Numbered from the stretch's first letter, positions 1-10,520 are shown. The stretch: DNA of 64,000 nt from Bifidobacterium sp. B4142 (GCF_026537325.1 NZ_JAFNMJ010000006.1:80837-144836); one strand, 5' to 3'. The notes: generated by a model from the sequence alone, not told the origin. Numbers and translations: made by a program.

Positions 1-3000
1 GGTGCCAGGCGTTGCGGTCTTGTCAGCGGACACGTTCAGCTGGCCCCGAGGACTCAGCTTGGCATGGATCGGCCCCTGGGGGTCCCCGGAAGAGAATGTG
101 CTGTCTGCTGGGTCGCTTCCCTGAGGCCAACGGGTCATGGCAGGCAGGGAGATGGTCTGTGCCGGCTCCCCGGCCACCAGATCGATGACCGGTGCCGAGA
201 GGACAGGCGGGGATGCTCTGCCGCCTGTTACGGTGATGGGCAGGGTCAGCACCGACTCGTTGACGATGGCCTGGCTGCCTGGATCCCCATCACGGACGGC
301 AAAGGTCAATGAGGCTGGACCGGCATAGTCCTTGGCGGCGGTGAACCTCAGGGTGTGCTCGTCCACATAGGGGTCGGACCCGTCGGACTTGGTGGCGGAA
401 ACGGACTGGCGGGAGGTGATCCGTGCGGTCTTGCCTGCGCCCACCCTGACCTGATCGGCGATGTCGATGGTGATGCTCTGACCAGCCCGCACTTTGAGGG
501 CCGGAGCGCGTGGTCTTAGGACCGGGGGGAATACCCCATAGGCGGGGACCTTCACAAAGGCCATTGAGGTGATCTTGTACCGGGTGTTGGTGACGGTGTA
601 AGGCACGGCCCTGGCCTGGTTGGTCAGGTCGATGACCAGCTTGGTGGAGCCGGTTTCGCCTACGGTCCTGGCATGGGCCCTGGCCCCAGGATGAATCCCC
701 AGGCGCAGGTCATCGAGGGTGCCGGATGGATTGCTGATGGAGTCGGCCAGATTGACTTCCACGCTGCGCTTATCCACCGTATCCTCGGGAGCCACCTGGT
801 AATCCTGCGCTATGGGCGGCTGGATGGGGGCCTGGGGATCCGAGACCACGGTCAGAGTGGCCTGGTCGCTCAGCCCTGCCCGGTTGTGAGCCCGGTAGAC
901 CAGATAGGAGGTGCCTGGCTGTGAGGGGGCGGTCAGCCGGATCATGTCGTCCTTTACGCTGGCTTGGTCCAGGCCCTGGCGCTCCAGGTGGGGGTCCAGG
1001 CTCAAGGAGTGGTCATCCCCGGAGATGTCGTTGAGCAGAACCGGCACGTCGGCCACGGTCCCGGGCCGCAGCTTGACCTTGTCGTCCCGGGCGAAGACCC
1101 CGGTTACCGAGGAGTCGGGGAAGACGCCGATGCGCACGTGTGCCTGGGCACGCTGCCCCATCCAGTCCTCCACGGCGTAGGTGAACTCGTCAGTGCCATG
1201 CGAGTCGGGATAGGCCTCATAGATCAGGTAGTCGGCACCGGCTTTGACGATCCTGCCCAGCCTGGGTGCCTGATTGCCCAAGCCGGACAGGGTGTCGCAG
1301 TCTCCGTCCGGGTCGATGCCGGTCAGGGGGACGGGGATGCGCACCTTGGTCCCGGCAGCCACCTGGGCCCGCAGATCCTTGGGTGTAGGCGCGGGCTTGC
1401 TGGCCGGGTCGGAGGCATGCACCCGGAAGGTGATGGTGCCTGAGGCCGCGTTGCCCAGATCGTCCCTGACCGTATAGGTGGCCGTGAAGTCCCCGGTGCG
1501 CTCGCTGGCCTGATATCTGACCGTATCCCCGGATACGAAGGCCAGGCCCGCAAAGACCCGCTGATCCGTAGTCAGCTGCTGATCCAGGGTGACGCTGGTC
1601 CCGTCAGCGTGGGTGACCTTGTCCATGACTGGAACCGTGACCAGGCCCGATGAGCGGACCCCTACCGTCAGATTCGGGGCCTTGGGCGCTGAGGCTGCCC
1701 TGCTCAGGGAGGGAGGCTGCAGGACGATGGTCCCTTGGGCGCTGCCGCTGGCGTTGGCAACTGTGTAGGCAATGCTCAGCGGCCGTGTGGGGATTTTTCT
1801 GGCAGACAGGTAGACCCGGCGGTGGTCCACGATGCCGGCCTTGATGCCGGAGTCCGGATCCACCCGCACATCGGTCAGGGCCAGCACTCCGCCCATGGGA
1901 TCCAGGTCGTTGTCGAGCGGATCGACGATGGCGGTCTGGTCGGTCCCAAGTAGGGCTACATCGTTGACAGGAACCGGCAGCGCGGATCCGCCATGGTCGT
2001 GTTCTACCTCCAGCCTGACCAGCCCTTGGGTCTCCCGGTCACCCTGGGCCACCCGGTAGGGCACGTAATAGGTGCCCGGGTTGGCGGCGGTGGCAGTGAA
2101 GGAAAGGCTCTCGGTGTTGACCTTTATCTGGATTCCGTCGGGCTTGTCGACCCGGATCAGGCGGAGGGGCTGAGCGGCATTGGCGTGTACGCTCCTGCTC
2201 AGGTCCACGGTGGCCTCTCGGCCGGCAGTGGCCTGGCGAATGACCGGATCGACCAGTGGGGCCAAGGTGTTGACGGGTCTAATGGTGAAATAGATGAGTC
2301 CCTGACCGCTCATGACTCCGTCTGAAACAGTGACTTTGACTGCCAGCTGACCGGAGGTGGCCGATCCGGCACTCATGGTCAGCTGTCCGTCAGCCCTGGT
2401 GGACAGGGATATCCGATCCGAATTGACGGACTCGGCACCGGCCAGGGTCAGGGGGTCCCCGTCGGGATCCTCGAAGCCGGCCAGGGCGTTGACGGTGGTT
2501 GTGGCTCCCTGCTCCACCTCGTACTCGGGAGGGGTATCGTTCTGGACCGGTGCCTGATCGCCTCGGTCCATCTTGGCTGGGGCAATGTTGAGGTCGATGC
2601 CAGCCGAGGAGACCTGGCCGCGTCCGTCGGTGATGGAGTAGTTGATCCGGGCCCGGCCGACAGGTGCGTCGCTGGCATCCACCTGCAGGTAGCGGCCGTT
2701 CATGACCGGGGTCAGGCGAAGGTTGCCCTGTGAGCTGCGTGCATCCTCGATTCGCAGAACCGAGCAGTCGGTCTGGTGATCGTTACGCAGGGGATCCAGC
2801 AGGGCTCTGGATCCGGCCCGAATGCCCAGACTGTCGTCCTCGGCCTGGATGGGTTGGGATCCTGATCGACAGGTGGCAGCGAACCGCTGACGATTGTCGG
2901 CCGAGTCCTGACGCTGATCGGTCCTGTCCGTGTGTTTGACCTCCATGGTCTGCCACTGCGGCCGAATCACCTTGGTGGAGGTTCGGGGATTCCAGACATC

Positions 3001-4116
3001 GCCGGTCAGTACGTCATTGAGGATGACCCTCCGGTGGTTGGCTCGGAAGACTAGATCCGAGGTGGGGCCGATGGCCTCCAGGGTGGAGGCACGCGGCTGC
3101 GGTGACCGAACCTGCGGCATGGCTGTCCCTGTTGCGCACAATCGCAGGAAATTGTTCCCCGAAGAGGCCCAGGCCGTCCAAAGGCATCCGCCAGAGGAGA
3201 CCGGTTGAGCGGGTTGACCGCTGCCGCCGGTGTCTACAGTCTCAACCTTATTGCTGGGGTGATCCAGATCAACCAGGTGGACGCTTTCCTGATCGGTCAG
3301 GCCCACCCAGGGTCCCTGGCGGTCCATATCCACTGGAGTGGATTGGAGTTGCAGGTCTCCCCGGTGCGGTATCCGGATGGATCCCTGGGGCCAGTAAAGC
3401 CGGTCACCAGCCAAAAGGACGGGCCTTCCGTCGATGACGCTGAAGGCAGTGGCCCGGACGGGGATGTGGTTTGTCAGGGAGTCCAGTTCACGGTGGGCCC
3501 GGGAGTCTGGTCCGTCGATCCTCAACACGACCCCGTCCGAGGGCCGGTAGGCGTAGACGGCTCCGGAGGCATCCACGGTGACGGAGGCCCCGGAGCCCAG
3601 GGTCAGCACAGGGTCCCGGCGCTGCGGGTCCAGATCTCCCGGCGAAGCGGCCCGGCCCACCCAGATTTTGCCGGTCCGCGCCTGGAAGAGAACCAGTGTG
3701 GGTCCGTTGACCATCCGCTGGACCCTGGCATCCGAACGGGTGGTGTCCCCCAGGGTGGCGGTGGAGGCCGCTATGGGTGCCATGCCTCCCTCCCGGCCCA
3801 GGATGACCGCGTATCCGCTCTGGGCCAGGTCGAAGTGGTCGGTGCCCGTCGACAGGGCCACGTCCGCCTCTCCGATGTCGGGCTTGAACCGGGCGACCTT
3901 ACGCTCGTTCTGGGAGGTGATCCAGATGCTGCCGTCATCCACCTGAACGGCACGGCGGTCCACCCCATGCACGAATAAGACGCCCAGGATGAGCAGAACC
4001 AGCGCCGTCAGCGTGACGGCCAGGATGGCGGCAGGGTTCTTGGCGCGGACGGCCAGAGCATGCCGCAGGCGCAGCCCGGCCCGGCGCATCCGCAGGAATC
4101 CTCCCTGCAAGTCCAT
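1..4116 (-). CDS. Giant membrane-anchored Ig/Fn3-like repeat protein (C-terminus cut by window edge)
   Basis: An uninterrupted reading frame of 1372 codons that leaves the window at base 1, so the C-terminus is missing. The chosen ATG (4114-4116) has AGGAAAGGAA upstream. One hydrophobic segment (about residues 26-48) follows a basic N-terminus, which predicts a signal-anchor with the remainder outside the cell. The first ~350 outside residues read like a loose beta-propeller (DGSIWITSQN, GAVYAYRPSDG). The rest is made of tandem ~90-100-residue Ig/cadherin/Fn3-like modules with recurring D-P-D-G-D and Y-x-V-x-D/N-x-x-G patterns. It lies 165 bp downstream of a receptor-type Ser/Thr kinase on the same strand, matching the kinase-fn3 order of the bifidobacterial PFNA cluster, where AAA-ATPase, DUF58 and transglutaminase genes would follow off the left edge. 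Likely a surface protein for adhesion or sensing; ligand unknown. Confidence 0.75.
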   Translation of the reverse strand, partial: MDLQGGFLRMRRAGLRLRHALAVRAKNPAAILAVTLTALVLLILGVLFVHGVDRRAVQVDDGSIWITSQNERKVARFKPDIGEADVALSTGTDHFDLAQSGYAVILGREGGMAPIAASTATLGDTTRSDARVQRMVNGPTLVLFQARTGKIWVGRAASPGDLDPQRRDPVLTLGSGASVTVDASGAVYAYRPSDGVVLRIDGPDSRAHRELDSLTNHIPVRATAFSVIDGRPVLLAGDRLYWPQGSIRIPHRGDLQLQSTPVDMDRQGPWVGLTDQESVHLVDLDHPSNKVETVDTGGSGQPAQPVSSGGCLWTAWASSGNNFLRLCATGTAMPQVRSPQPRASTLEAIGPTSDLVFRANHRRVILNDVLTGDVWNPRTSTKVIRPQWQTMEVKHTDRTDQRQDSADNRQRFAATCRSGSQPIQAEDDSLGIRAGSRALLDPLRNDHQTDCSVLRIEDARSSQGNLRLTPVMNGRYLQVDASDAPVGRARINYSITDGRGQVSSAGIDLNIAPAKMDRGDQAPVQNDTPPEYEVEQGATTTVNALAGFEDPDGDPLTLAGAESVNSDRISLSTRADGQLTMSAGSATSGQLAVKVTVSDGVMSGQGLIYFTIRPVNTLAPLVDPVIRQATAGREATVDLSRSVHANAAQPLRLIRVDKPDGIQIKVNTESLSFTATAANPGTYYVPYRVAQGDRETQGLVRLEVEHDHGGSALPVPVNDVALLGTDQTAIVDPLDNDLDPMGGVLALTDVRVDPDSGIKAGIVDHRRVYLSARKIPTRPLSIAYTVANASGSAQGTIVLQPPSLSRAASAPKAPNLTVGVRSSGLVTVPVMDKVTHADGTSVTLDQQLTTDQRVFAGLAFVSGDTVRYQASERTGDFTATYTVRDDLGNAASGTITFRVHASDPASKPAPTPKDLRAQVAAGTKVRIPVPLTGIDPDGDCDTLSGLGNQAPRLGRIVKAGADYLIYEAYPDSHGTDEFTYAVEDWMGQRAQAHVRIGVFPDSSVTGVFARDDKVKLRPGTVADVPVLLNDISGDDHSLSLDPHLERQGLDQASVKDDMIRLTAPSQPGTSYLVYRAHNRAGLSDQATLTVVSDPQAPIQPPIAQDYQVAPEDTVDKRSVEVNLADSISNPSGTLDDLRLGIHPGARAHARTVGETGSTKLVIDLTNQARAVPYTVTNTRYKITSMAFVKVPAYGVFPPVLRPRAPALKVRAGQSITIDIADQVRVGAGKTARITSRQSVSATKSDGSDPYVDEHTLRFTAAKDYAGPASLTFAVRDGDPGSQAIVNESVLTLPITVTGGRASPPVLSAPVIDLVAGEPAQTISLPAMTRWPQGSDPADSTFSSGDPQGPIHAKLSPRGQLNVSADKTATPGT

Positions 4117-4281
4117 AATCCCCTGGGTTCCTTTCCTGTCCTGCCACACAGGCTTAGCTTCTTAACTCGTCCCGGACCGCCGTAAATGCTCTCTCTGAGG
4201 ACTGATTTTAGCTGGTTTGCAGGGGCTTGGTGGTCTGTGAAAGTCGGGGTGGTCGAATGTGAAAATTCATCCACCGAGGGT

Positions 4282-5835
4282 TTACTGAACAGCGCAGATG
4301 ATGGTCGGTTCCTGGGACATGCTCCGGTCGGCCCGCACCAGGGTGACGCTGATGCAGGTCTGGCCCCCCTGCGGATCGTCGATGCGGGCGGTCGGCTGTC
4401 GAGTCTGCACGCTGCGGCCACGGTCGTCGTTGCCACCTTGGTCCAGGGGATGCCAAACGTAGCTGTCTCCCGGTTTGGGGTCGGGATTGGCCCAGGTGAA
4501 AACTGCCGTGGTGCCCTGGTAACGGCCCTGACCCTGGGTGGGCGAGGGAACCGCGCCCTCCTGCAGATCCTGGGGGCCACTCGAATCCGTCGGGTCCGGG
4601 GACTGCGCCTGCTGGGTTTGGATCTGGGAGGCTCCTGTAGTCGGCTGTGAACCTCGCTCGGATCCGTTTGGCAGGCCGACAACGAAGGCCCAGACCAAGG
4701 CAACGGCCAGGACGGCAGCGAGGATCAGCGCCAGAAGAATCAGGCGGCGGCCGCCAGGAAACCGCCTGGCTTGGCTGTCTCCATGGTCAGCGACCGCCTC
4801 CCTGTCTGGTTGCAGACGCGATTCGGAACTGGTCCCTGTCCCGGTCCAGGTGTGACCGGACTCCTTGTTCTCCGTCCCGCCCGGAATGGCTCCGGTATGG
4901 GCGTGCGGGCGTACATCCCCCTTGGGATAGGGGTCGATTCCCTCGCCGATGAAAGGCGTCGCATGGCCGTAGAGCTGCTGCTGGACCTCCTGAAGGGCGC
5001 GGCCGAACTCAAGTGCCGAGTAGTAGCGGTCGTCCCGGTCATGGGCCATGGCCTTCTCCAGAACCGCAGCCAGCATAGGAGAGGCCTCACCCATGTGCAG
5101 AACCGGGGTCTCAGCTGTCAGAATCAGCTGTGACAGGTGATCCTCATCCCTGGCCCGGTAGGCGTACTCGTAGGGGGAGCGGCCGGCCAGCATGCCGAAG
5201 AGCGAGGCGCCCAGGGAGTAGATGTCGCTGGCCTCGGACCCTCCTGAGCGGTTGGCCAGGACCTCTGGAGCCGCCCAGGGTATGGAAAGGCCGCCGGCCC
5301 GTTCGCCTCCATAGATGCCCGAGGAGATGCCGAAGTCGGCCAGGACGGGCAGGCCCTGGTCGGTGATCAGAAAGTTGCTGGGTTTGACGTCCCGGTGCAG
5401 GATTCCGCGTTCATGGGCGCAGTAGAGGGCCGAGGCCATGCGCACTCCCAGGTCCAGCACGCCTTCCTGATCCATGCCTCCCTTGAGCATGATGGCCTTG
5501 CAGCTGCCGCCTGGAGCGTATTCGAGCACCAGACAATCCCGTCCGTCATCGCTGACAAGCGCCTGGTAAATGCTCAGGATGCAGGGGTGGGTGGAGAGCT
5601 TGGCCAGGGTCTTGGCCTCCCGCAGAAAGAGCTGATGGGTCTGCTGGTCCATGCTTCCTTGGAGGGCCACCTTGACCGCCACAGGTCGGTTGAGCCCCTC
5701 CTGCTCGTACAGGTAGACGGCGGCGGTGCCCCCCAGGTCCAAGGGACGCATAAGCCGCAGCCCGGGCAGCGCTGGCGCATCGTCCATGGCTGGAACCGCA
5801 CCTGGGCGCTGGGGGTGGGAACCGTTCTGCTGCAA
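4282..5835 (-). CDS. pkb2: Membrane-bound Hanks-type Ser/Thr protein kinase (PFNA-cluster Pkb2-like)
   Basis: 517 aa. The N-terminal kinase domain shows the Gly-rich loop (LGGTAAVYL), the VAVK lysine (K55), HRDVKPSN (catalytic D149) and DFG (D167). A Ser/Thr/Gly-rich linker leads to one transmembrane helix (about 364-388) and a ~130-residue outer domain without PASTA repeats. I chose the TTG start because AGGAGGT lies 8 nt upstream of it; the nearby out-of-frame ATG sits only 1 nt from that SD, and an in-frame ATG at 5787 has no better signal. The gene directly precedes the giant Ig/Fn3-like gene. In published bifidobacterial descriptions such kinases head a cluster with fn3, AAA-ATPase, DUF58 and transglutaminase genes. 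I infer that it senses through its outer domain and phosphorylates cluster partners. The gene symbol follows that cluster naming and is tentative. Confidence 0.85.
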   Translation of the reverse strand: MQQNGSHPQRPGAVPAMDDAPALPGLRLMRPLDLGGTAAVYLYEQEGLNRPVAVKVALQGSMDQQTHQLFLREAKTLAKLSTHPCILSIYQALVSDDGRDCLVLEYAPGGSCKAIMLKGGMDQEGVLDLGVRMASALYCAHERGILHRDVKPSNFLITDQGLPVLADFGISSGIYGGERAGGLSIPWAAPEVLANRSGGSEASDIYSLGASLFGMLAGRSPYEYAYRARDEDHLSQLILTAETPVLHMGEASPMLAAVLEKAMAHDRDDRYYSALEFGRALQEVQQQLYGHATPFIGEGIDPYPKGDVRPHAHTGAIPGGTENKESGHTWTGTGTSSESRLQPDREAVADHGDSQARRFPGGRRLILLALILAAVLAVALVWAFVVGLPNGSERGSQPTTGASQIQTQQAQSPDPTDSSGPQDLQEGAVPSPTQGQGRYQGTTAVFTWANPDPKPGDSYVWHPLDQGGNDDRGRSVQTRQPTARIDDPQGGQTCISVTLVRADRSMSQEPTIICAVQ

Positions 5836-5977
5836 GGGACATTACCTCCTAAGAACTGCCTGGAAACTGCTATCCACGATAACAGCACGTCGTTCCTGAT
5901 CAGGCATCGATTGAGCCTTCTGCCGGCGGTTCCGGACCAGCGGGTTTCGGGGCCTGTAGATGGACCATGCCGGACCC

Positions 5978-5983
5978 TATTCT
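5978..5983 (+). promoter_or_regulatory. -10 box for a leaderless adnA-like transcript
   Basis: TATTCT is followed by 7 nt and then the ATG at 5991. No Shine-Dalgarno precedes that ATG. A TANNNT box ending 6-7 nt before the start codon is the usual layout of actinobacterial leaderless genes. No clear -35 was seen. Confidence 0.45.
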
Positions 5984-5990
5984 TGTAGCT

Positions 5991-8900
5991 ATGAGCAAGC
6001 AGCCACCGGTGGATCCGCAAGAGGCCATGGAACCGGTCCGCGCCCTTATCGGCGATCGGCTCCAGAACGAGGAGGGTCGGCCTACCCGGGCCCTGGTGGT
6101 GGCTGGTCCTCCTCGCAGCGGCAAGACCAGGCTGACTACCCGGGCTCTGCTGGCCGGTATGGAGCAGTTTGGTGACGGAGCCAGCATGGCCGTATCAGGT
6201 AGGACCGCGGCCGACCAGGTCAGCCGCCAGGTCATTCTTGAGCGGGGCAGGTCCGACCGCACCCGGCCTGTGGGCACCCTGCAGGCCCTGGCCTTCCGTC
6301 TGCTGACACGGTCCCGGCTGGCCCAGGGGGGCCACGATCCGCTCCTGCCTAGGTTGCTCAACGGCGCCGAGGAGGATGCCCTGCTCAGGCAGGTTATGAC
6401 CGTCCATCTGGAGCATGTACAGGCCGGGGACGACTGCGCAGTCTGCCGACTCCTGGAACGCTACTTTCGCAACGGGGCGGGCTGGTCCTCCGTTTTGGTT
6501 GGCGATGACCAGGGACGGGTCGTAGGGGTCGCGGACAGATTCATCGCCCAGCTGCGGGACATGTTCGCCCGCATGACGGAATTGGGCCTGGATAGGGATG
6601 ACCGGGATCAGCTTCTGGATGCTTTGGCCGTCCAACCCATGGATCCCGACCGCCGCGACCGGCTGGGCCTGCAGTGGCGGCTGGCCTTCGCCCTGGAGGA
6701 TGAGTATCGCCAGAGCATCACCGAGAGCTACCCGGACGAATTCCGTCTGGACCCCTCCATGCTCATGGTCGAAGCCTCCCGCAGCCTGGACGGTCTGGCC
6801 GATGACGACCTGCCCGACCTGCTGGTCGTGGACGACTGGCAGGACATCACCCTGGCCGGGATGGGCCTGTTGCAGGGCTTGAACCAGGCTGGCTGCCGAC
6901 TCCTTCTGGTGGGCAATCCCGACCAGTCGGTCCAGTCCTTCCGCGGCTCCTACCCGGAATTTCTGGCCACTCGCCTGACGGCCTTGTCCAAGCCCATGCC
7001 AAGCGCCTCAGCCCCCCTGCTGGCCCAGGATTTCGCCTGCCTGGACGCCGCCACCGTGACCCTGAAACCCCGGAGAATGGTGGTTCCGGAAGCAGTTGCA
7101 GAGCATACCGAAAGCGGCCGGGGTTCCGACCCGGCGGCTCCAGGTTCCTACGCTGATCTGGTGGCTGCCAGGGTCAGCCTGGGCATCGCCGGAGTCGAGG
7201 AGAACGACACCCCCCTGCCCGACAGGCCTGGCAAGCTGCCCGCCTGGCCCGGTGCCGGACCTGTGGCACCCTTGACCGATGGCGACGGTCTTATCCGTGA
7301 TGGCAGCGTACAGACCAGACTCTTCCACACCCCCGACCAGGAGGACGATGACCTGGTTTGGCAGATCAAGCATGAGTTTCTGGCCAATCAGCGTGACTGG
7401 AACGACATGGCCGTCATCGCCCACGACAACATGACCCTGCGTACCCTGGGCCGCAAGCTGCGTGTTCAGGGTGTGCCGGTGCGCTTCTCCTCGGTGACCC
7501 GTCCGCTCAGCCAGGAGCCCGCCATCCAGGGCCTCTTCGCCCTGGTCGAGCTGGCCCAATCGGTGCTGGACCCTGGTGCCGCCGGAAGCGACCCGGACGA
7601 TCTTGCCCAGGTGGCCGCCTGGATCCGTTCTCGCCTGCGCACCCTGATGGCTGGGCCGCTCTTCCGTGTTCCCGCCACCGCCGCTCGCGCAGAGCGACCC
7701 GTCAGAATGGAACGCCTGGAGTCCATCATGGAGACCATGGCCGCATTGGCTCCCCTGTCCGACCAGCGGGGGAGTGACCCGGACTCATCGGGCTCCTTGG
7801 AGGACCTGCCGCTCCTGGGACAGGCCTGGCAGACCTGGGTCGAGGACCTGGCCGAGCGGCGGGCTCAAAGGGACCGTTCATCCGGCATCAGCGTCGATGA
7901 CTCCCTGTTGACCAGGCACGATTGCGCCGAGCCAGGGGACGGGTCTGGTCCCTTCTCCACAGCCTCGGCCCCGGACCAGCCGGTGGATCTGGGAGACCGG
8001 GGTGCTCAACAGCCAGCCATTCTGTCGGTTCAGGCTTTGGAGACCCTGCTGGTGCTGGATCCGGATGACCGATCCTCGGGAATCATTCTGGAGGCCATGA
8101 CCGCTATCGCCGGAGGTCGCCGGGAGGACCCTGACGTTCAGGTCCTGGACAGGGCCCTGCAGGTTCTGCATCTGACCGCCACCCGCATCAGCGCCCTGGA
8201 GGACCGTCAGCCCCAATACGTGCTCTGGGAGGCCTGGCGGAGCCTGGACCTGGCCGATGACTGGCAGCGGCGAGCCCTGATGGCCACCCAGGAGGGGGAG
8301 GAGGCCAACGACCGTCTGGACGCGCTCATGCGGCTCTTCCAGTACGCGGCTGGCTCCCGTCGTTTCCCCACGGTCGAGGCCTTCATGGACCAGGTGCGCA
8401 CCATGCAGATCGAGGCCGACTCCCTGGCGCGGATCGGGCCCATCGAGCACGCCGTCACCCTGACCACACCCGCCGGCGCCGCCGCCCTGGCCACCGACTG
8501 GCCGCTGGTCTGGCTGCCCGCCGTCCAGGACGGGGTCTGGCCTAATCTGATCCCCCGCGACACCATGTTCGGGGCCGAGGAGCTGGCCGACCTGGTCCTG
8601 CACGACCGCATCGGCGACCCCCTGGCGGACACGCTCAGCCACGATCCTGCCCTGCGCTCCATCCTCTACGCCGAGAAGAAGGGTTTCCTGGAGGCGCTGA
8701 CCAGGGCCCGGACCCAGGTACGCATCAGCGCGGTCTGGAACGATGACCTGGTTCCATCGGACTTCCTCTACGGCTACCTGCCCGAACGCTATCCACGCAC
8801 CGCCGATATGAGCCAGGCCGAGTTCAGCATGGTCGGCGCTGGCTCCGGCGGCAGTGAGCGCTATGGGGGGCTGGAGGTGTCTGCTAGGGGGCTGACGGCG

Positions 8901-10520
8901 GCCGCCCGGTCCATCCTGGCTGTTCAAGCGCTGCTCCCGGAAGATCAAGTCGACCGTGAGCGAGTGGACGATGCCGTGCAAGCCCTGCGGCTGCTGGCCG
9001 ACCAGGGCCAGGATTCGGCCGATCCCAGGCATTGGCCCTTCCTCTATGACCATGACCAGGAGGGCGCTGCTGAACCGGCCTCGGCGGAAGAAGTTCATAC
9101 TGCACAGGCCGCCGAGTCAAGGGCCGTAGGCGCCGCCTCAGGTGTCACATCGGTTACTGAAAGGGACCATGCCCCTCGTTCTGCACATGCTTCCGTCAAT
9201 CAAGCCGGTCAGGCGGATCGAATACAAAACCGTGACCAGGGTCGTGACCATCGCCATGAGCGCCGGTCCGACCGCCAGGTGGTCCTTCTTTCGCCCTCAG
9301 CGGTCGATGCCATCTGGAACTGCCCCCTGGAGTGGGCCCTGGGTGACCAGTTCTCCGGCCCCTCCCCGTCAAGGGTGCCTACGGAGTTCGGTTCCCTGAT
9401 TCACAAGGTGGCCAGCGAGGGCACAGCCCAGGGATTGGACCGTCCCGGCCAGGGTGATCCGGACGCCCGCCAGCAGCAGGTGCGGGATGCGCTCCTGGAC
9501 ATCTACCAGGAACTGGCCCCTCAGGAACAGCGCCTGCGGGACCCCGACGAACTCTATGACCAGCGTGGTCGCAGGAGCCGGGTGGAGCCCATCCTGGATA
9601 ACCTGGCCTCTTATTTCGTCCGCTCATCGGATTCCCAATACGGCCTTGATGGCAAGAGCCCGGTCCCGGTCGGCGACCTGCTGGGGGTTCAGAGCGAGCG
9701 CTCCTTCGACGTCAGCCTGTCTGTGGAGGACCTGGTTCCTGTTTGGGAAGCCACCTTCCCCGACAGACCTCTGGATGCCGATGGGCTCTTCGCCCTGATG
9801 TCCGGCCTGGTCGACGGCTTCCCAGCAGCTCTGGATTCTAGGACGACGGTCAGGCTGACCGGCCGCATCGACCGTCTGGAGGTCAGGTCCCTGCCCGAGG
9901 GCATCCGTCTGCGGCTGGTGGACTACAAGACCGGCAGGGTCCCCTATACCCAGGGGCAGCTCTTCAACGACCTGCAGCTGGTCTGCTATCAGCTGGGACT
10001 GGCCTTCCCGCCCACGCCCGGCAGCAGCCCGGAGGTGGGGGCGGCCTGGAGCCTGCCCGAGGCTCCCGATCTGGACAGGACCGAGGGGATGAAGCTGAGC
10101 CAGTCCCTGCTCCTGCAGCTGCAGGCCCCGCCCAAGGATGCGCAAACAGGGCTGCGCCGGGAGGAGATGGCCTATCAGCCGCCACTGTTCGAGCGTGACA
10201 GGCTGGTCACCATCGCTCAGCCCAGAACCGGCATGCCCTCCCCGCTCAAGTCCAAGGCTGAGCCTGCGGATCTGCCTGATCAGGTGCCGCCTGGGGTGGA
10301 TGCGGACCTGTGGGGCATGGTCCGAGCCGCCCGGGTCTCCTCCCAGGCTGTATGGGGGCTGACCATGATAGCCAGGGTCTTCTTCGCTGCCGGGGTCAAG
10401 CTGACGGCTGGCCGGGATGACGCGGTCTTCGACCCTGCCCGTTGCCATCGGGCCGGCAATGGTCAGGAATGTCAGGCATGGCAACTGGTGGCGCCCAATC
10501 TACTGGAGGATCAGGAATGA
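5991..10520 (+). CDS. AdnA/AddB-like helicase-nuclease subunit (UvrD fold with RecB-like nuclease)
   Basis: 1509 aa from the ATG at 5991. An in-frame ATG at 5967 also lacks a ribosome-binding site, and the -10 box points to 5991. Walker A reads GPPRSGKT (residues 39-46). The Walker B region reads VVDDWQD, where active UvrD motors usually have DE(F/Y)QD, so the second acidic residue is altered. A RecB-family PD-(D/E)XK nuclease motif, LRLVDYKTG, lies near the C-terminus. The stop codon overlaps the next gene's ATG (ATGA), so the two subunits are translationally coupled. In mycobacteria the AdnA/AdnB pair forms a heterodimeric double-strand-end resection motor, each subunit bearing motor and nuclease, with AdnA the weaker ATPase; the altered motif fits that. 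It is much longer than mycobacterial AdnA (about 1050 aa), with an insert rich in D/E/Q around 9050-9270. Confidence 0.8.
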   Translation: MSKQPPVDPQEAMEPVRALIGDRLQNEEGRPTRALVVAGPPRSGKTRLTTRALLAGMEQFGDGASMAVSGRTAADQVSRQVILERGRSDRTRPVGTLQALAFRLLTRSRLAQGGHDPLLPRLLNGAEEDALLRQVMTVHLEHVQAGDDCAVCRLLERYFRNGAGWSSVLVGDDQGRVVGVADRFIAQLRDMFARMTELGLDRDDRDQLLDALAVQPMDPDRRDRLGLQWRLAFALEDEYRQSITESYPDEFRLDPSMLMVEASRSLDGLADDDLPDLLVVDDWQDITLAGMGLLQGLNQAGCRLLLVGNPDQSVQSFRGSYPEFLATRLTALSKPMPSASAPLLAQDFACLDAATVTLKPRRMVVPEAVAEHTESGRGSDPAAPGSYADLVAARVSLGIAGVEENDTPLPDRPGKLPAWPGAGPVAPLTDGDGLIRDGSVQTRLFHTPDQEDDDLVWQIKHEFLANQRDWNDMAVIAHDNMTLRTLGRKLRVQGVPVRFSSVTRPLSQEPAIQGLFALVELAQSVLDPGAAGSDPDDLAQVAAWIRSRLRTLMAGPLFRVPATAARAERPVRMERLESIMETMAALAPLSDQRGSDPDSSGSLEDLPLLGQAWQTWVEDLAERRAQRDRSSGISVDDSLLTRHDCAEPGDGSGPFSTASAPDQPVDLGDRGAQQPAILSVQALETLLVLDPDDRSSGIILEAMTAIAGGRREDPDVQVLDRALQVLHLTATRISALEDRQPQYVLWEAWRSLDLADDWQRRALMATQEGEEANDRLDALMRLFQYAAGSRRFPTVEAFMDQVRTMQIEADSLARIGPIEHAVTLTTPAGAAALATDWPLVWLPAVQDGVWPNLIPRDTMFGAEELADLVLHDRIGDPLADTLSHDPALRSILYAEKKGFLEALTRARTQVRISAVWNDDLVPSDFLYGYLPERYPRTADMSQAEFSMVGAGSGGSERYGGLEVSARGLTAAARSILAVQALLPEDQVDRERVDDAVQALRLLADQGQDSADPRHWPFLYDHDQEGAAEPASAEEVHTAQAAESRAVGAASGVTSVTERDHAPRSAHASVNQAGQADRIQNRDQGRDHRHERRSDRQVVLLSPSAVDAIWNCPLEWALGDQFSGPSPSRVPTEFGSLIHKVASEGTAQGLDRPGQGDPDARQQQVRDALLDIYQELAPQEQRLRDPDELYDQRGRRSRVEPILDNLASYFVRSSDSQYGLDGKSPVPVGDLLGVQSERSFDVSLSVEDLVPVWEATFPDRPLDADGLFALMSGLVDGFPAALDSRTTVRLTGRIDRLEVRSLPEGIRLRLVDYKTGRVPYTQGQLFNDLQLVCYQLGLAFPPTPGSSPEVGAAWSLPEAPDLDRTEGMKLSQSLLLQLQAPPKDAQTGLRREEMAYQPPLFERDRLVTIAQPRTGMPSPLKSKAEPADLPDQVPPGVDADLWGMVRAARVSSQAVWGLTMIARVFFAAGVKLTAGRDDAVFDPARCHRAGNGQECQAWQLVAPNLLEDQE

